A model generated the notes under the pieces. The model was not told where the DNA came from, made no database searches, and was given only the letters and a program-made list of their open reading frames with translations. This document shows positions 52,418 through 62,310 of a stretch of DNA of 64,000 nucleotides, piece after piece (position 1 is the stretch's first letter; each line of letters starts with the position of its first letter). The translations under genes and the position numbers were made by a program. The stretch comes from TMED27 sp041397865 (GTDB taxonomy: Bacteria; Pseudomonadota; Alphaproteobacteria; Micavibrionales; Micavibrionaceae): NCBI GenBank assembly GCA_041397865.1, contig JAWKVT010000001.1:744001-808000 (forward strand), written 5' to 3'.

Positions 52418-55264
52418 TCAATCAAATTTAGTCAACAGCGCAATATCGCCCTGCATCTGGCCGGAAAGCTGGTTTCCGGTAAGCGTCGCACCTCTGTAAA
52501 CCTGACTTGAAAGCTTCCCGGCCGGGTCCTGAGCATTTTCCTGGAACGTCGTAATCGACACACCCATCCAGCGCAAAATATTATTCGGAATTAAATCGAC
52601 CAGTTTAAACGAAGCCAGCCCCATCAGATAACAGATAATCACATATATGGCGGTAAAGAAAAACTCGTCAACCGGCCCGCGTGACACATCCAGCTTCGAA
52701 ATAAAGCCCGCAACCCCGCCCGATGCAATATTAGACTCAAGTTGGTTATCATAACCGCCCGTATTGGCAACAATAAGATCAAAAATCTGGTTCAGCACTT
52801 CAACAAGCGCGGCAAAAATAGAAATACTGGCAACAAAACCGAATACGATAAGAACCGGCCTTAAGAAAATTTCCAGCAACAGGAAATACCCGTTTGTCGC
52901 ACCGGGGCCGGGCATGCCCTCCCCGTCAATCCGCAAATGCGCCAACGCCCACAGCGGCATCGCCACAATCGCTTCAAATATGCTTTTAATCCAGCCGCTA
53001 ATAGCAAACAGAAAATAAATAAAGGGTAGGAAAGGCAAAACATAATACAGCACCGCAGCCATCCCCATAGTCACAAGAGTCATGGCAAAAAAGAATTTCG
53101 TAGCCGTCTTGCCCATCTGCTCGGAAAACCCTAAATCCGCAGCTTTAACAACAGAGGTCGCGCCGCTGAGAATAGCACCATAAGCCGCGTTGCGCATCGT
53201 GGCCTCCATCATACCCTTGCCCAGCGCCGTAAGCTGCGCAAGAGGATGTACGTCTGCATTTTCACGCATTTCAAAAATACCGTTCGTTCCAAAAGTCGAA
53301 TTAACAAAATCCAGAACGATATTCCCGGTCGGCTTATCAAAGTTAGACTGGTGCGCGTTTCCTTTCTGAACCCAGAAATTTTTCGCGTTAATCATCGCCG
53401 TTAAAATCTGGTTTTCCTCTTTTCCGATATTAAGCAAGGTATTAACGCCCAGATTATCCGCCATATTCTGGCTAAACGCATCTTGAGAATTCACATTCGC
53501 CGATTCCTGACTGTTACTCTTCATGGCAATGTCCATAAGTAGCGGCAGCTTCGAAAGCTTCGGAATATTCAGCGTTGCGGTCGTAACCGCGCCGTTCATT
53601 TCGGCAATGCGGTTATACCAGATAGACGCCCCCGCCCAGCCGCGCGCGATAATTTCCGGCGGCAGGTTAAAAGCGCCCGTAGTCGTTTGCGCATTCAAAC
53701 CGTTCGTAACCGCATTTTCAAGCTGCGCTCTGTACTGATTAACCTTGTTAAGTGCAAAAGTTTCATCCGGATGCAATGAAGGTGCAGTACATGGCGGCGT
53801 GCTTGTAAGGGTATCGTTTGCAAGGCATTCCGCACGATCCATCATATCTGTATCGGCCCACATCGCCTGAAGCATGTTGTAATAACCTTCAAAAATGGTA
53901 TCGGCGCCGGGCTGCCCGGTTCCTTGAATCTGAAGCGTAATATCGCCGCAGAGCGGCTTAACGTTACCTTTGTAAAATTCGTACTTTTTATCTTCAAATG
54001 TACCAACCGGCGGCGCCCCGCCCAGACCCGCGCTCGCCGCTTGGCCCAAAAGCCCAAAACGCACGGTAATATTACCTTGGTAATTAAAGGTTTTCGCAGC
54101 ATTATAGTTCGTCGCCGTAAACAATACCGCATCTTCAGTTGGCGCGGTGCCGTTTACCGCAACAGTAATGCCGCCCGGAACAGGCGGACGAACAAGATAG
54201 GCATGAACTTCCACATCGTTCTTACCTTGCATATTGTATCCGGCCCGGCAGGTCTGGGCGACATGGACCGCCTGTATCAAATCGTTAAGCTCCTGAATCG
54301 GCAAATTAGGCTCAGCGACAATACTCCTTTGCTGGCTCATATACTCGCCCGTAGGCGCAGTCGTAGCAGACCCCACACCGTTAAAAACCGTCCAGGCGTT
54401 CGTGGCAAAATTAGAACCCATTTTCACAATATAAAAAGTTATAAGCTGCGCACCGTTCAGCCCCTCATTCGGCCCCCCGCCCGTATTCAACGGCGCGATT
54501 AATGAGAAAAACAGGATAAACCGCACAGGAGCCCATGCTTTGTTAAAACGTTGCCCGAAAGGCGTTCCGCTTTGCGCCGTTTCAGCGACAATGGCAATCA
54601 CAAAATAGATAATAACGGAAACACCGACCCAGAAAATCCCCATGGAATAAAACCACAGCATTCTGTGCAGCGCGATATGAAAAGGGAAAGGAAAAGCGGT
54701 CGGTTCGCCCGCCACAGGGTTATTGTCCATATCCCGGCACAACTCTGCCAAATCGGATATGCAGGAATTAAACATGTTAACAGCAGCCGTACCATCCCCA
54801 ATGCCAAAAACACGGTCCAGAATAATAAACGCAATATCCTGCGTCGGCCCCGCCGCGCCTGTAACCCCGTTCCCGCCAACCGGATTATCAAACATTTGCT
54901 CCGGCGTAATCGCCAGCATCGCATAAGCCGGCTGCTCTGCTATTACAGCGGCAATAAGCAACACAAACTGCACGCCCAGCAAAACAAGACCGGTCAGGAT
55001 GATAAAAAAGATAAGAATCTGGTCGATATTCTTGCGGCTGAAAACCAGATTATTGGCCGCTTCGGCAATAACATGGCGAATGCCGTAACGCCCCATATTT
55101 TCCGGCATAAGATAAGGATGCCCCGGCGGCAAAAGCCGCATATTGCCGTAAACAAGGGCAATCATATACGTCAAATGCACAAAACCGGACCCGAAAAAAC
55201 TCACAATCCGGGGGATGATGCCCGGAAGCAATGCATATTTCAGAATTTGATTTTGCGTTGCCAT
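52418..55264 (-). CDS. DotA/TraY-like inner-membrane protein (paralogue 3)
   Basis: 948 residues. The N-terminal block IVSFFGSGFVHLTYMIALVY, HPYLMPENMGRYGIRHVIAE and SRKNIDQILIF is shared by all three proteins of this operon, followed by membrane segments (about 82-112, 208-232, 250-265). A long periplasmic region (about 280-700) follows. The C-terminal block is the DotA/TraY hallmark: LPFLPFIYFLFAISGWIKSI, PLWALAHLRIDGEGMPGPGA, FLRPVLIVFGFVASISIF. DotA/TraY proteins are polytopic inner-membrane parts of type IVB secretion and IncI conjugation. It is the last gene of the operon, 50 bases after paralogue 2. Confidence 0.88.
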   Translation of the reverse strand: MATQNQILKYALLPGIIPRIVSFFGSGFVHLTYMIALVYGNMRLLPPGHPYLMPENMGRYGIRHVIAEAANNLVFSRKNIDQILIFFIILTGLVLLGVQFVLLIAAVIAEQPAYAMLAITPEQMFDNPVGGNGVTGAAGPTQDIAFIILDRVFGIGDGTAAVNMFNSCISDLAELCRDMDNNPVAGEPTAFPFPFHIALHRMLWFYSMGIFWVGVSVIIYFVIAIVAETAQSGTPFGQRFNKAWAPVRFILFFSLIAPLNTGGGPNEGLNGAQLITFYIVKMGSNFATNAWTVFNGVGSATTAPTGEYMSQQRSIVAEPNLPIQELNDLIQAVHVAQTCRAGYNMQGKNDVEVHAYLVRPPVPGGITVAVNGTAPTEDAVLFTATNYNAAKTFNYQGNITVRFGLLGQAASAGLGGAPPVGTFEDKKYEFYKGNVKPLCGDITLQIQGTGQPGADTIFEGYYNMLQAMWADTDMMDRAECLANDTLTSTPPCTAPSLHPDETFALNKVNQYRAQLENAVTNGLNAQTTTGAFNLPPEIIARGWAGASIWYNRIAEMNGAVTTATLNIPKLSKLPLLMDIAMKSNSQESANVNSQDAFSQNMADNLGVNTLLNIGKEENQILTAMINAKNFWVQKGNAHQSNFDKPTGNIVLDFVNSTFGTNGIFEMRENADVHPLAQLTALGKGMMEATMRNAAYGAILSGATSVVKAADLGFSEQMGKTATKFFFAMTLVTMGMAAVLYYVLPFLPFIYFLFAISGWIKSIFEAIVAMPLWALAHLRIDGEGMPGPGATNGYFLLLEIFLRPVLIVFGFVASISIFAALVEVLNQIFDLIVANTGGYDNQLESNIASGGVAGFISKLDVSRGPVDEFFFTAIYVIICYLMGLASFKLVDLIPNNILRWMGVSITTFQENAQDPAGKLSSQVYRGATLTGNQLSGQMQGDIALLTKFD

Positions 55265-55314
55265 ATATTCATTGTGTCCTTGACTGTTTTATCTGTTTAA
55301 CCGTTCTTGTTCCA

Positions 55315-58125
55315 TTACGGCCTCTTACCAAGCGCCGCCAGCCCTTGCAAACCGCCACCGATAGAGCCAAGAGTTTGTTGCGCCCCGACCGTCGAACTGC
55401 CGACAAGGCTCTGGCCTATATCTTCGCGCTGATCGCCGAATGTCGCCACAGCCTGCCCCATCCAGCGCAAAATGTTATTCGGGATTAAATCCACAAGCTT
55501 GAACGAAGACATCCCCATCAAATACACGATAATCGTGTAAATCACCGTGAAGAAAAACTTGTCAATCGCAGAGCGCATCTCTGCAATCTTTGACGCCCCG
55601 ATACCGGTCAGTTCCGCCGTAACGTCAAAACCGCCCGTATTGGCCACCACAAGATCGAAAACCTGATTCATAACGCTGACCATCGCCGAGAAAATCGAAA
55701 TACTGGCCAGCAACCCGAAAACAATCAAAATCGGACGCAGGAACACTTCAAAAATAAGATAATACCCGCTGAGCGCCGCCTGCCCCGAAAGACCGTTTCC
55801 ATCAATGCGCAAATGCGCCATCGCCCATAAAGGCGCGCCGACCATCGCTTCGAATATCCCTTTGACCCAGCCGCCCAAAGCAAAGAAGAAATAAATAAAG
55901 GGCAGAAACGGCACGATATAGAACAAAATAAATCCGGCCGTTAACCCGATCATTGAAATTGTTACCAGAAAGCTGGAAAAATTCGCCGCCGTCGCGCCGG
56001 TAAACTGGCTGATCTGCGCAAGCAAAGCGCCGCCCGCCCCGCCAACCGAAGCATATGTCAGGTTCCGCAGCGACGTTTCAATCAACGAACGGCCAACGCC
56101 GGTTAACTGCGCAAGCGGATGCACATTGTCATTGCGCCGCATGCTGAACAGTCCTTCCGTTCCAAACAGAGCGTTAATAATGTCGACCACAGCATTTCCG
56201 GTCGGCTGCGTATATGTTGTCGAAACGCTGTCGCCTTCCTGCCACATATTAAACGCGTTCCAGAGTATATAAGCTATTTTCTGTTCATCCCCGTTCAAAC
56301 CCTCCGTTGCCGCCTCCGTCGTCGATTTAGGGTTAAACCGCGTCGCAAAGTTGACCTTTTCCTCAATCTGACGCTTTTTCGCATAAACCTTTTCCATGAT
56401 CGCCGGATAGCGCGAGGGCAACGGAATATTCAAAACCGCAGTGGTCAGGGCACCGTTCATCTCAGCAACACGGTTATACCATATCGCCGCACCGCCCCAG
56501 CCTTTCGCCCGCAATTCAGGCCCGATCGCCCAGCGGCCCGAAGCCTCCATTAACGTCAAAGCATCAGTTCCTCCAATGAAACCCAAAATTCCTGAACTAG
56601 GCATACTGGGCGGGGGATCTCCTGTCATCGCCTCACGCAGATCGTCACGATAGAAATCCTGTAACCCGATCATCCAGTCCTTCACAACCTGTGGCAGCAA
56701 CGTATCATGTTGTCCTGGCGATTTTTCAAAAGCAGCGGTGCCATTAACAAGATTTTCCGGATAAGGGTCGGGCGTATCCATAGCAAAAAACCACATTTCC
56801 TTAATAATAAACCAGTAATATTCCTGCATAGCCTGTACGCCCGGCTCAGCCGGTTCACAGCCCGGCCAGCTTGCCGTCCATGCCCCTGTACACGATGGTG
56901 GCCTGGGGTCGGAGAGTTTAAGCGTCAACTCGCCGCATGTCGGAGAAACATGGCCCATCATGCGCGGATTTTCTTCTTCGCTATATGTACCGAACCTGAT
57001 AATCGCCTGCGTTGCGCCGTTGGTAAACTGAAGAAGATCGGCATAAGGTGTACTATATGCAATTTCCAGATGATTCACAGGCACCGCCAGCGGATCTTTC
57101 ACCAGATAGGGAAAGATTGTCGGCGTTGTAAAACCGCCGCTGATTTTTTCCGCCTCGGCGCAGGTTTTGGCCGCAAACATGAATTGCAACAACGTTCCAA
57201 CTTCCGGAATATTCGGCTCTGCCGCCAGTTCCTGAAGACCGCCAAGATACGATGTCGTCAACGTGTCGGTAAACAGATTCCAGCCGTTCGTTGCGAAACC
57301 CGACCCGAATTTCGCCGCATAAAGAACGATATACTGCGCGGAGTTATAACCGAAGCCGACAGGAAACAGCAGTCCGAAAGCGATAACAAAGCGCAGCGGC
57401 GCCCAGACCTTATTAAAGCGTCGCCCAAAAGGCGTTCCGCTTTCCGCCGTTTCAAAAAGAATAGTAACAATGAAATAAACGGCAATAAAAAACGCAACAA
57501 CCGTCAAACCGATATTATAAAATTGGAAAATCTGGTGCAGGCCGGTATGAACGGGCAAAGGCAAGCCTCCGGGGTTTTCAAACGCCCAGTCAGTACCCGT
57601 ACCGCCCGCCGGTCTGTTGATAGGGTCGCCTTCGCTCGTGACACAACCGCCGCCGCTATCAATACAAGATTGAAAGAGATCCGGAACGCCGAAAACCAGA
57701 TCCATCATCATATGAGCCAAATCCTGATCCGGATTGGCCGTTATAAAGAAACCGGGAAACGTTGTCGGCATAGCCGCCATAACAGGCTGGAAGAATATCG
57801 CCCCGCACAGCAAGCCGATTTGCAGCACAAGCAGCACCATGCCAAACAAAATACAAACAAACAGCAAAATCTGGTCGATATTCCTGCGGCTGAAAACCAG
57901 ATTGTTAGCCGCTTCGGCAATAACATGGCGAACACCGTAACGCCCCATATTTTCCGGCAAAAGATACGGGTGGTTCGGCGGCAAAAGACGTACAACACCG
58001 TAAACCAGCGCAATAAAATACGGAATATACCGAAAACCCGATGCAAAAAGATCCTGAAACCTTGCGCGAAAACCCGGAAGGGCCGCATGCCGGAGAAAGC
58101 CTCTGAAGGTCAAACCAAGTATCAT
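55315..58125 (-). CDS. DotA/TraY-like inner-membrane protein (paralogue 2)
   Basis: 936 residues. Same architecture as its neighbours: N-terminal block with HPYLLPENMGRYGVRHVIAE and SRRNIDQILLFVCILFG, a central domain of about 450 residues with several cysteines (CGELTLKLSDPRPPSC region), and the C-terminal DotA/TraY block (LPFLPFIYFFFALGGWVKGI, PLWAMAHLRIDGNGLSGQAA, FLRPILIVFGLLASISIFSA). Its ATG overlaps the TGA of paralogue 1 (ATGA), so both are made in a coupled way. Probably a subunit of a membrane channel together with the other two. Confidence 0.88.
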   Translation of the reverse strand: MILGLTFRGFLRHAALPGFRARFQDLFASGFRYIPYFIALVYGVVRLLPPNHPYLLPENMGRYGVRHVIAEAANNLVFSRRNIDQILLFVCILFGMVLLVLQIGLLCGAIFFQPVMAAMPTTFPGFFITANPDQDLAHMMMDLVFGVPDLFQSCIDSGGGCVTSEGDPINRPAGGTGTDWAFENPGGLPLPVHTGLHQIFQFYNIGLTVVAFFIAVYFIVTILFETAESGTPFGRRFNKVWAPLRFVIAFGLLFPVGFGYNSAQYIVLYAAKFGSGFATNGWNLFTDTLTTSYLGGLQELAAEPNIPEVGTLLQFMFAAKTCAEAEKISGGFTTPTIFPYLVKDPLAVPVNHLEIAYSTPYADLLQFTNGATQAIIRFGTYSEEENPRMMGHVSPTCGELTLKLSDPRPPSCTGAWTASWPGCEPAEPGVQAMQEYYWFIIKEMWFFAMDTPDPYPENLVNGTAAFEKSPGQHDTLLPQVVKDWMIGLQDFYRDDLREAMTGDPPPSMPSSGILGFIGGTDALTLMEASGRWAIGPELRAKGWGGAAIWYNRVAEMNGALTTAVLNIPLPSRYPAIMEKVYAKKRQIEEKVNFATRFNPKSTTEAATEGLNGDEQKIAYILWNAFNMWQEGDSVSTTYTQPTGNAVVDIINALFGTEGLFSMRRNDNVHPLAQLTGVGRSLIETSLRNLTYASVGGAGGALLAQISQFTGATAANFSSFLVTISMIGLTAGFILFYIVPFLPFIYFFFALGGWVKGIFEAMVGAPLWAMAHLRIDGNGLSGQAALSGYYLIFEVFLRPILIVFGLLASISIFSAMVSVMNQVFDLVVANTGGFDVTAELTGIGASKIAEMRSAIDKFFFTVIYTIIVYLMGMSSFKLVDLIPNNILRWMGQAVATFGDQREDIGQSLVGSSTVGAQQTLGSIGGGLQGLAALGKRP

Positions 58126-61100
58126 CGTTCCCCGCCTTTATCTGTAAGAGGTTCCATTTCAAGGCCCAGCAAATCGTAACGCACAGCCAGATAACCATTT
58201 TCAACAACAACGGCCTGAGGCTTAATCTTAAGAACGTCCTGAGCCATAACGCCTTTATAGCGCTGCTCTTCGCCAATATAGCTAAAGGCGTAAACCGGAA
58301 TGCCCTTCTCAAAGCCCAAAGGCTCGATATTTTCTTTCAAACGCCGGTCAGAGCGGGGCGTCGGGGTCTTGCTGAACATACCGGCAAGCCCGCCGCCAAC
58401 GGCGCTGCCCGTACCGCCAATCAGGTCTTTCACGCCGCCCGCCGCTTGACGCCCGGCTGTCATACCGCCAAGGGCAGCATAGCGCGTAAGGTTTTCGGTC
58501 GGGTCCTGATTGATATCGCCAAATGAGGACACGCCCTGCCCCATCCAGCGCAAAATATTGTCGGGAATTTTATCGACAAGCTTAAAGGACGATGTCGCCA
58601 TCAAATACACGATAATGGCGTAAAGAACGGTGTAGAAAAACTCATCGACAATTGAACGTCTGAAATTAATGTCCCCGACCACACCGATAATATTGTTACC
58701 GTTATGCCCGCCGACATTCTCCGTAACAAGATTCCAGATGAAATTCAAAATACGAACCTGCGCCGTAAAAATAACCATAGCCGCAATCAGACCCATAACC
58801 GACAGAATCGGACGGATAAAGATTTCAAAAATCAGGAAATATCCATTGGCCGCAGCTTCGCCGGGCAGCCCGTCGCCATCAAGCCGCAAATGCGCCAGCG
58901 CCCAAAGCGGCACCCCAACCATCGCTTCGAAAATCGTTTTGATCCACGATGCAACGGCAAAGAAGAAATACACAAATGGCAGGAAAGGCAGAACATAGAA
59001 AAGAACAAACCCGGCAGTAAGCCCGATAAAAGCCGTCCCCATCAAGAACCCGCTGGCCGCATCGACAAGCGGCCCGGCCTGCACATCTATGGCTTTTGCA
59101 AGCCCGCCCATCGCCGCCGTCAAAGAAGAACCGGCAATGTTTCTGATCGAAGATTCCACCAGCCCCTTACCCAGCGCGATCAATTGCGCCAACGGATGAA
59201 TATTGGTGTTTTCACTGGTCATCGCAAACAGGCCATGCGTCCCGAAAACCAGATTCATACCCGTTTCGAGCGCACCGCTTGTAACGGTTTTATCGGTAGA
59301 AAGCATGTTCTTATGACCACCGTTCCAATATTCAAAAACGTTATACAGATCAATTGCAATCCCTCTGGCGCCGACAACCCCCAAACCGTCAAACTTAACC
59401 TCAGGCGTGTTCGTTCCCCCGGTATTCGGATTAAACTGTTCAATACCTGTCGGGTCTTTGTCTTTTGCGCTTTTCTGTTTCGAAACATGATCCATCACCA
59501 CGGGATAACTCGTCATAGTCGGAACATCCATAAGCGCGCTGATAAACGCGCCATTAACCTGCGCAAGCTTGTTAAACCATATTCCCGCCCCGCCCCAGCC
59601 ATATTGCAACAAGGCAACATCCATATCGAATTCGTTCGTCCCCGCGTTGTAATCCCTCCATATCTGGGTGATCCTCGTGTCAATTTCCGTTTGCATATCG
59701 TTAATCGCTTCTTGCCGCCATTCGGCAGAAGGCGAACGGATCTCGCATTCTTTATGCCCCGCGCCAACAACACCCGCCGGTATCGTCGCAGTACAGCTTG
59801 GCAAAAGCGCATTCCCGCAACCCATTTCACAAGGGCCGAAATCATCACTGTTTGAAACGTTGCTGCTTAACAAAACCATACGCCCGGCAAACTGAATATA
59901 GTTTCTGTTACTGGCCGGAAGATGCCAGAAATCGCGAATCAACTCAAAATACATACGCTGAACAGCAACAGTGCCCAGATACCCCGCATTCGGCGTACCG
60001 CCGCTGGGGTTGTGTATATTCGCCGCGGTCGTCGCACGCTTGTCCGTCACGGGAATACGAACTTCTCCGCATGTCGGCTCCACCTGCCCTGCATGTTCTT
60101 GATAAAGATCCGCTTCATAGGTGCTTGTCGTGCCGTCACCGTCTATATCAAAGCCCCCCCTGCGGCCAAAACGAATGACAATATCCCCGCCGGTATAAAA
60201 ATCCAGAGCCTGCGTATAAGTGGTCGCTTGCGTAACCTCCATGAATTCGGAAGGATCAATGGTGGCCTGCCAGCCCGGCGGCGTTTTCACCAGATAAGGC
60301 TTCACCGCATAATCATTGCTTAAATAGTTATTTATGATTTTCGCATCCGTTGTCGGATAATCAACCTGTATCCGGCCCTTTGCCGCCTGCTGCGCCGAGG
60401 GAGCCTTTCCCTTTACAAAATTATCTCCATGAATGTAGTGGGAGAAATAACATGCGTGAAGCAGCGAAACCATTTCCGATATAATCGCCGCATCGGGAGA
60501 TTTTGGAAACGCAATCAGATTGTCTTTTTCACCAAGCGGATTACCCGTCCCGCCTGCCATATTGCTGTTGATCGTCTCGTTATAAATCCGCCAGCCGTTT
60601 GTCGCAAGGCCCGAACCGTATTTGGCCGCCGCAAACGCAATATACTGGCCCGAGTTATAACCGTTCGCCAGCGGAATAAGCAAACCCACAGCCACAACCA
60701 GCCGGATCGGAACCCATACGTTTTTGAAACGCTGGCCAAAAGGCGTACCCGTAACCGCCGTTTCAACAACAACAACCATCAAAAAATACAGGAAAATAAT
60801 CGTCCCGATAATCAAAATACCCATGGAATAAAAACGAAACATGTTCTGCAGGGCAAGATGGAACGGCCAGGGAAATGTCGCACCCGTCGCCACCAGCCCG
60901 ACATCGGGATCGCAATTCAGGTTTCTCGCAACGCAGGAATCAAAAAAATTGTTTGTACCATCACCGACACCGAAAACCTGATCCAGCAGCATAAAGGCAA
61001 TGTCATAAGTTCCCGGCGCATTCCCGTTAAAACCGGGCGTAACAAATATGGATGAGGCAAAAGCCGGACCGAATAAAAGCGCCAGCACAAGCGAACCAAG

Positions 61101-61403
61101 CTGAAGCGCCAGAATAACAATGGCCATAAGCATCAGAATAAAAATGGCAATCTGGTCGATATTCTTTTTGCTAAGAACCAGACTGTTTGCAGATTCGGCA
61201 ATAACATGGCGAATGCCGTAACGGCCTATATTCTCAGGCCTTAGGTAAGCGTGATTGGCCGGAAGCAGACGAACCGTAGCGTAGATTTGCGCCATCAAAA
61301 AAGCGATATAACCGAAACCGGAAGTGCAAAGCGCCCGCAACCGGGGAATAATCCCCGGCATAATTGCATATTTCAAAACTGCTTTTGTTGTTATACCGCT
61401 CAC
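58122..61403 (-). CDS. DotA/TraY-like membrane protein with C-terminal S74 chaperone domain (paralogue 1)
   Basis: 1093 residues from a GTG start with AAGGAG further upstream. N-terminal block (HAYLRPENIGRYGIRHVIAE, SKKNIDQIAIFILML), central periplasmic region (about 270-750) and DotA/TraY C-terminal block (LPFLPFVYFFFAVASWIKTI, PLWALAHLRLDGDGLPGEAA) match the two paralogues. After a Gly-rich linker comes an extra domain of about 76 residues (1018-1093): SDRRLKENI, then YKGVMAQDV and later LAVRYDLL. This is the Peptidase_S74 (endosialidase chaperone/MyRF ICA) signature, with Ser1018 and Lys1023 spaced as in the known self-cleaving dyad. It would face the cytosol or periplasm depending on helix count. 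First gene of the operon. Confidence 0.88.
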   Translation of the reverse strand: MSGITTKAVLKYAIMPGIIPRLRALCTSGFGYIAFLMAQIYATVRLLPANHAYLRPENIGRYGIRHVIAESANSLVLSKKNIDQIAIFILMLMAIVILALQLGSLVLALLFGPAFASSIFVTPGFNGNAPGTYDIAFMLLDQVFGVGDGTNNFFDSCVARNLNCDPDVGLVATGATFPWPFHLALQNMFRFYSMGILIIGTIIFLYFLMVVVVETAVTGTPFGQRFKNVWVPIRLVVAVGLLIPLANGYNSGQYIAFAAAKYGSGLATNGWRIYNETINSNMAGGTGNPLGEKDNLIAFPKSPDAAIISEMVSLLHACYFSHYIHGDNFVKGKAPSAQQAAKGRIQVDYPTTDAKIINNYLSNDYAVKPYLVKTPPGWQATIDPSEFMEVTQATTYTQALDFYTGGDIVIRFGRRGGFDIDGDGTTSTYEADLYQEHAGQVEPTCGEVRIPVTDKRATTAANIHNPSGGTPNAGYLGTVAVQRMYFELIRDFWHLPASNRNYIQFAGRMVLLSSNVSNSDDFGPCEMGCGNALLPSCTATIPAGVVGAGHKECEIRSPSAEWRQEAINDMQTEIDTRITQIWRDYNAGTNEFDMDVALLQYGWGGAGIWFNKLAQVNGAFISALMDVPTMTSYPVVMDHVSKQKSAKDKDPTGIEQFNPNTGGTNTPEVKFDGLGVVGARGIAIDLYNVFEYWNGGHKNMLSTDKTVTSGALETGMNLVFGTHGLFAMTSENTNIHPLAQLIALGKGLVESSIRNIAGSSLTAAMGGLAKAIDVQAGPLVDAASGFLMGTAFIGLTAGFVLFYVLPFLPFVYFFFAVASWIKTIFEAMVGVPLWALAHLRLDGDGLPGEAAANGYFLIFEIFIRPILSVMGLIAAMVIFTAQVRILNFIWNLVTENVGGHNGNNIIGVVGDINFRRSIVDEFFYTVLYAIIVYLMATSSFKLVDKIPDNILRWMGQGVSSFGDINQDPTENLTRYAALGGMTAGRQAAGGVKDLIGGTGSAVGGGLAGMFSKTPTPRSDRRLKENIEPLGFEKGIPVYAFSYIGEEQRYKGVMAQDVLKIKPQAVVVENGYLAVRYDLLGLEMEPLTDKGGER

Positions 61404-61605
61404 GTCAAATACTCACCACTCCTTATAGTGTAACGTGAAAATAGTTAAAATTTTAGTTAATTTGTTGGTATTTCACGCTTTTATGCGGCAAACGCGCGTA
61501 AAATCGCAGCAAGATACTGATTTAAATAAATTTTTTGCAAGACTCCATAAGCCGACCACAGGGTGTACGTGCCTGCAAAACAGAAAATCTAACAAACAAA
61601 AAAGC

Positions 61606-62271
61606 TTAATTCGTGCGCAAATGCGCAAGCAACGCTTCCATGTTGCCGCCACCGCGCTGCACCACCGATGAAAAATCCGAACGCTGCGTCACCGCCATAC
61701 TCACGCCCTCAACAATCACATCTATAACCTTGTAGCGCCCGCTGCTCTGACGAACCCGCCAGTCAACCTGAACGTCCGGCCCGCTTTTCTGTGAGAGCAG
61801 GGAATGAACGAGAATATCGCGCTCACCCTCTTTACGCGAACCCGTAACCTCAATCTCCTGACCTTCATAATCGCTAAAACGCGCCGAATACACATCAACG
61901 ATCATCACTTTAAAAAGCTTCATATATTCATCGCGCTGCGCCTGCGAAGCGCTGCGCCAATGCCGTCCGAGAGAAAACCGGGCGATCATGTCCATATCGA
62001 AATTGTTATTCAACAGCTTGCGAAACGCCGCCTTTTGTTTATCCGCGGAAATCGTGGCATCGCCAAGAAAGCCAACCCCCTCGTCTACAAGATCGGTAAT
62101 AAACTTCTCCGCGCCTTGCGAAACCGTATCCGCATTGGCGGAAACCGGCTGGTAAGCGGCACGCTCCGCCACCGCCCCGGCATAATCAAAACCACCCGCG
62201 CTTGCCGCCATCACATACGCACAAAGCGCCGCTACGCCCACAAAACATGACAGAAAAATCCTGAGCTTCAT
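61606..62271 (-). CDS. mlaC: MlaC-type phospholipid shuttle
   Basis: 221 residues with a signal peptide (FLSCFVGVAALCAYVMAASA). The MlaC/Ttg2D fold is seen: AEKFITDLVDEGVGFLGD, FDMDMIARFSLGRHWRSAS, and VDWRVRQSSGRYKVIDVIVE with GVSMAVTQRSDFSSVVQ. MlaC carries phospholipids across the periplasm between the MlaA outer-membrane complex and the MlaFEDB inner-membrane ABC complex. It follows mlaA by 39 bases; mlaFEDB are not in the window. Confidence 0.94.
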   Translation of the reverse strand: MKLRIFLSCFVGVAALCAYVMAASAGGFDYAGAVAERAAYQPVSANADTVSQGAEKFITDLVDEGVGFLGDATISADKQKAAFRKLLNNNFDMDMIARFSLGRHWRSASQAQRDEYMKLFKVMIVDVYSARFSDYEGQEIEVTGSRKEGERDILVHSLLSQKSGPDVQVDWRVRQSSGRYKVIDVIVEGVSMAVTQRSDFSSVVQRGGGNMEALLAHLRTN

Positions 62272-62310
62272 CCCTGAAAATCCCCTAAATAAAGGCTGTC
62301 GCCATAGTCA

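Noticed and set aside
53924..54502. Long plus-strand frames opposite the DotA-like genes
   Set aside because: Arg/Asn/His-rich shadows of large membrane proteins; no ribosome sites or known motifs.
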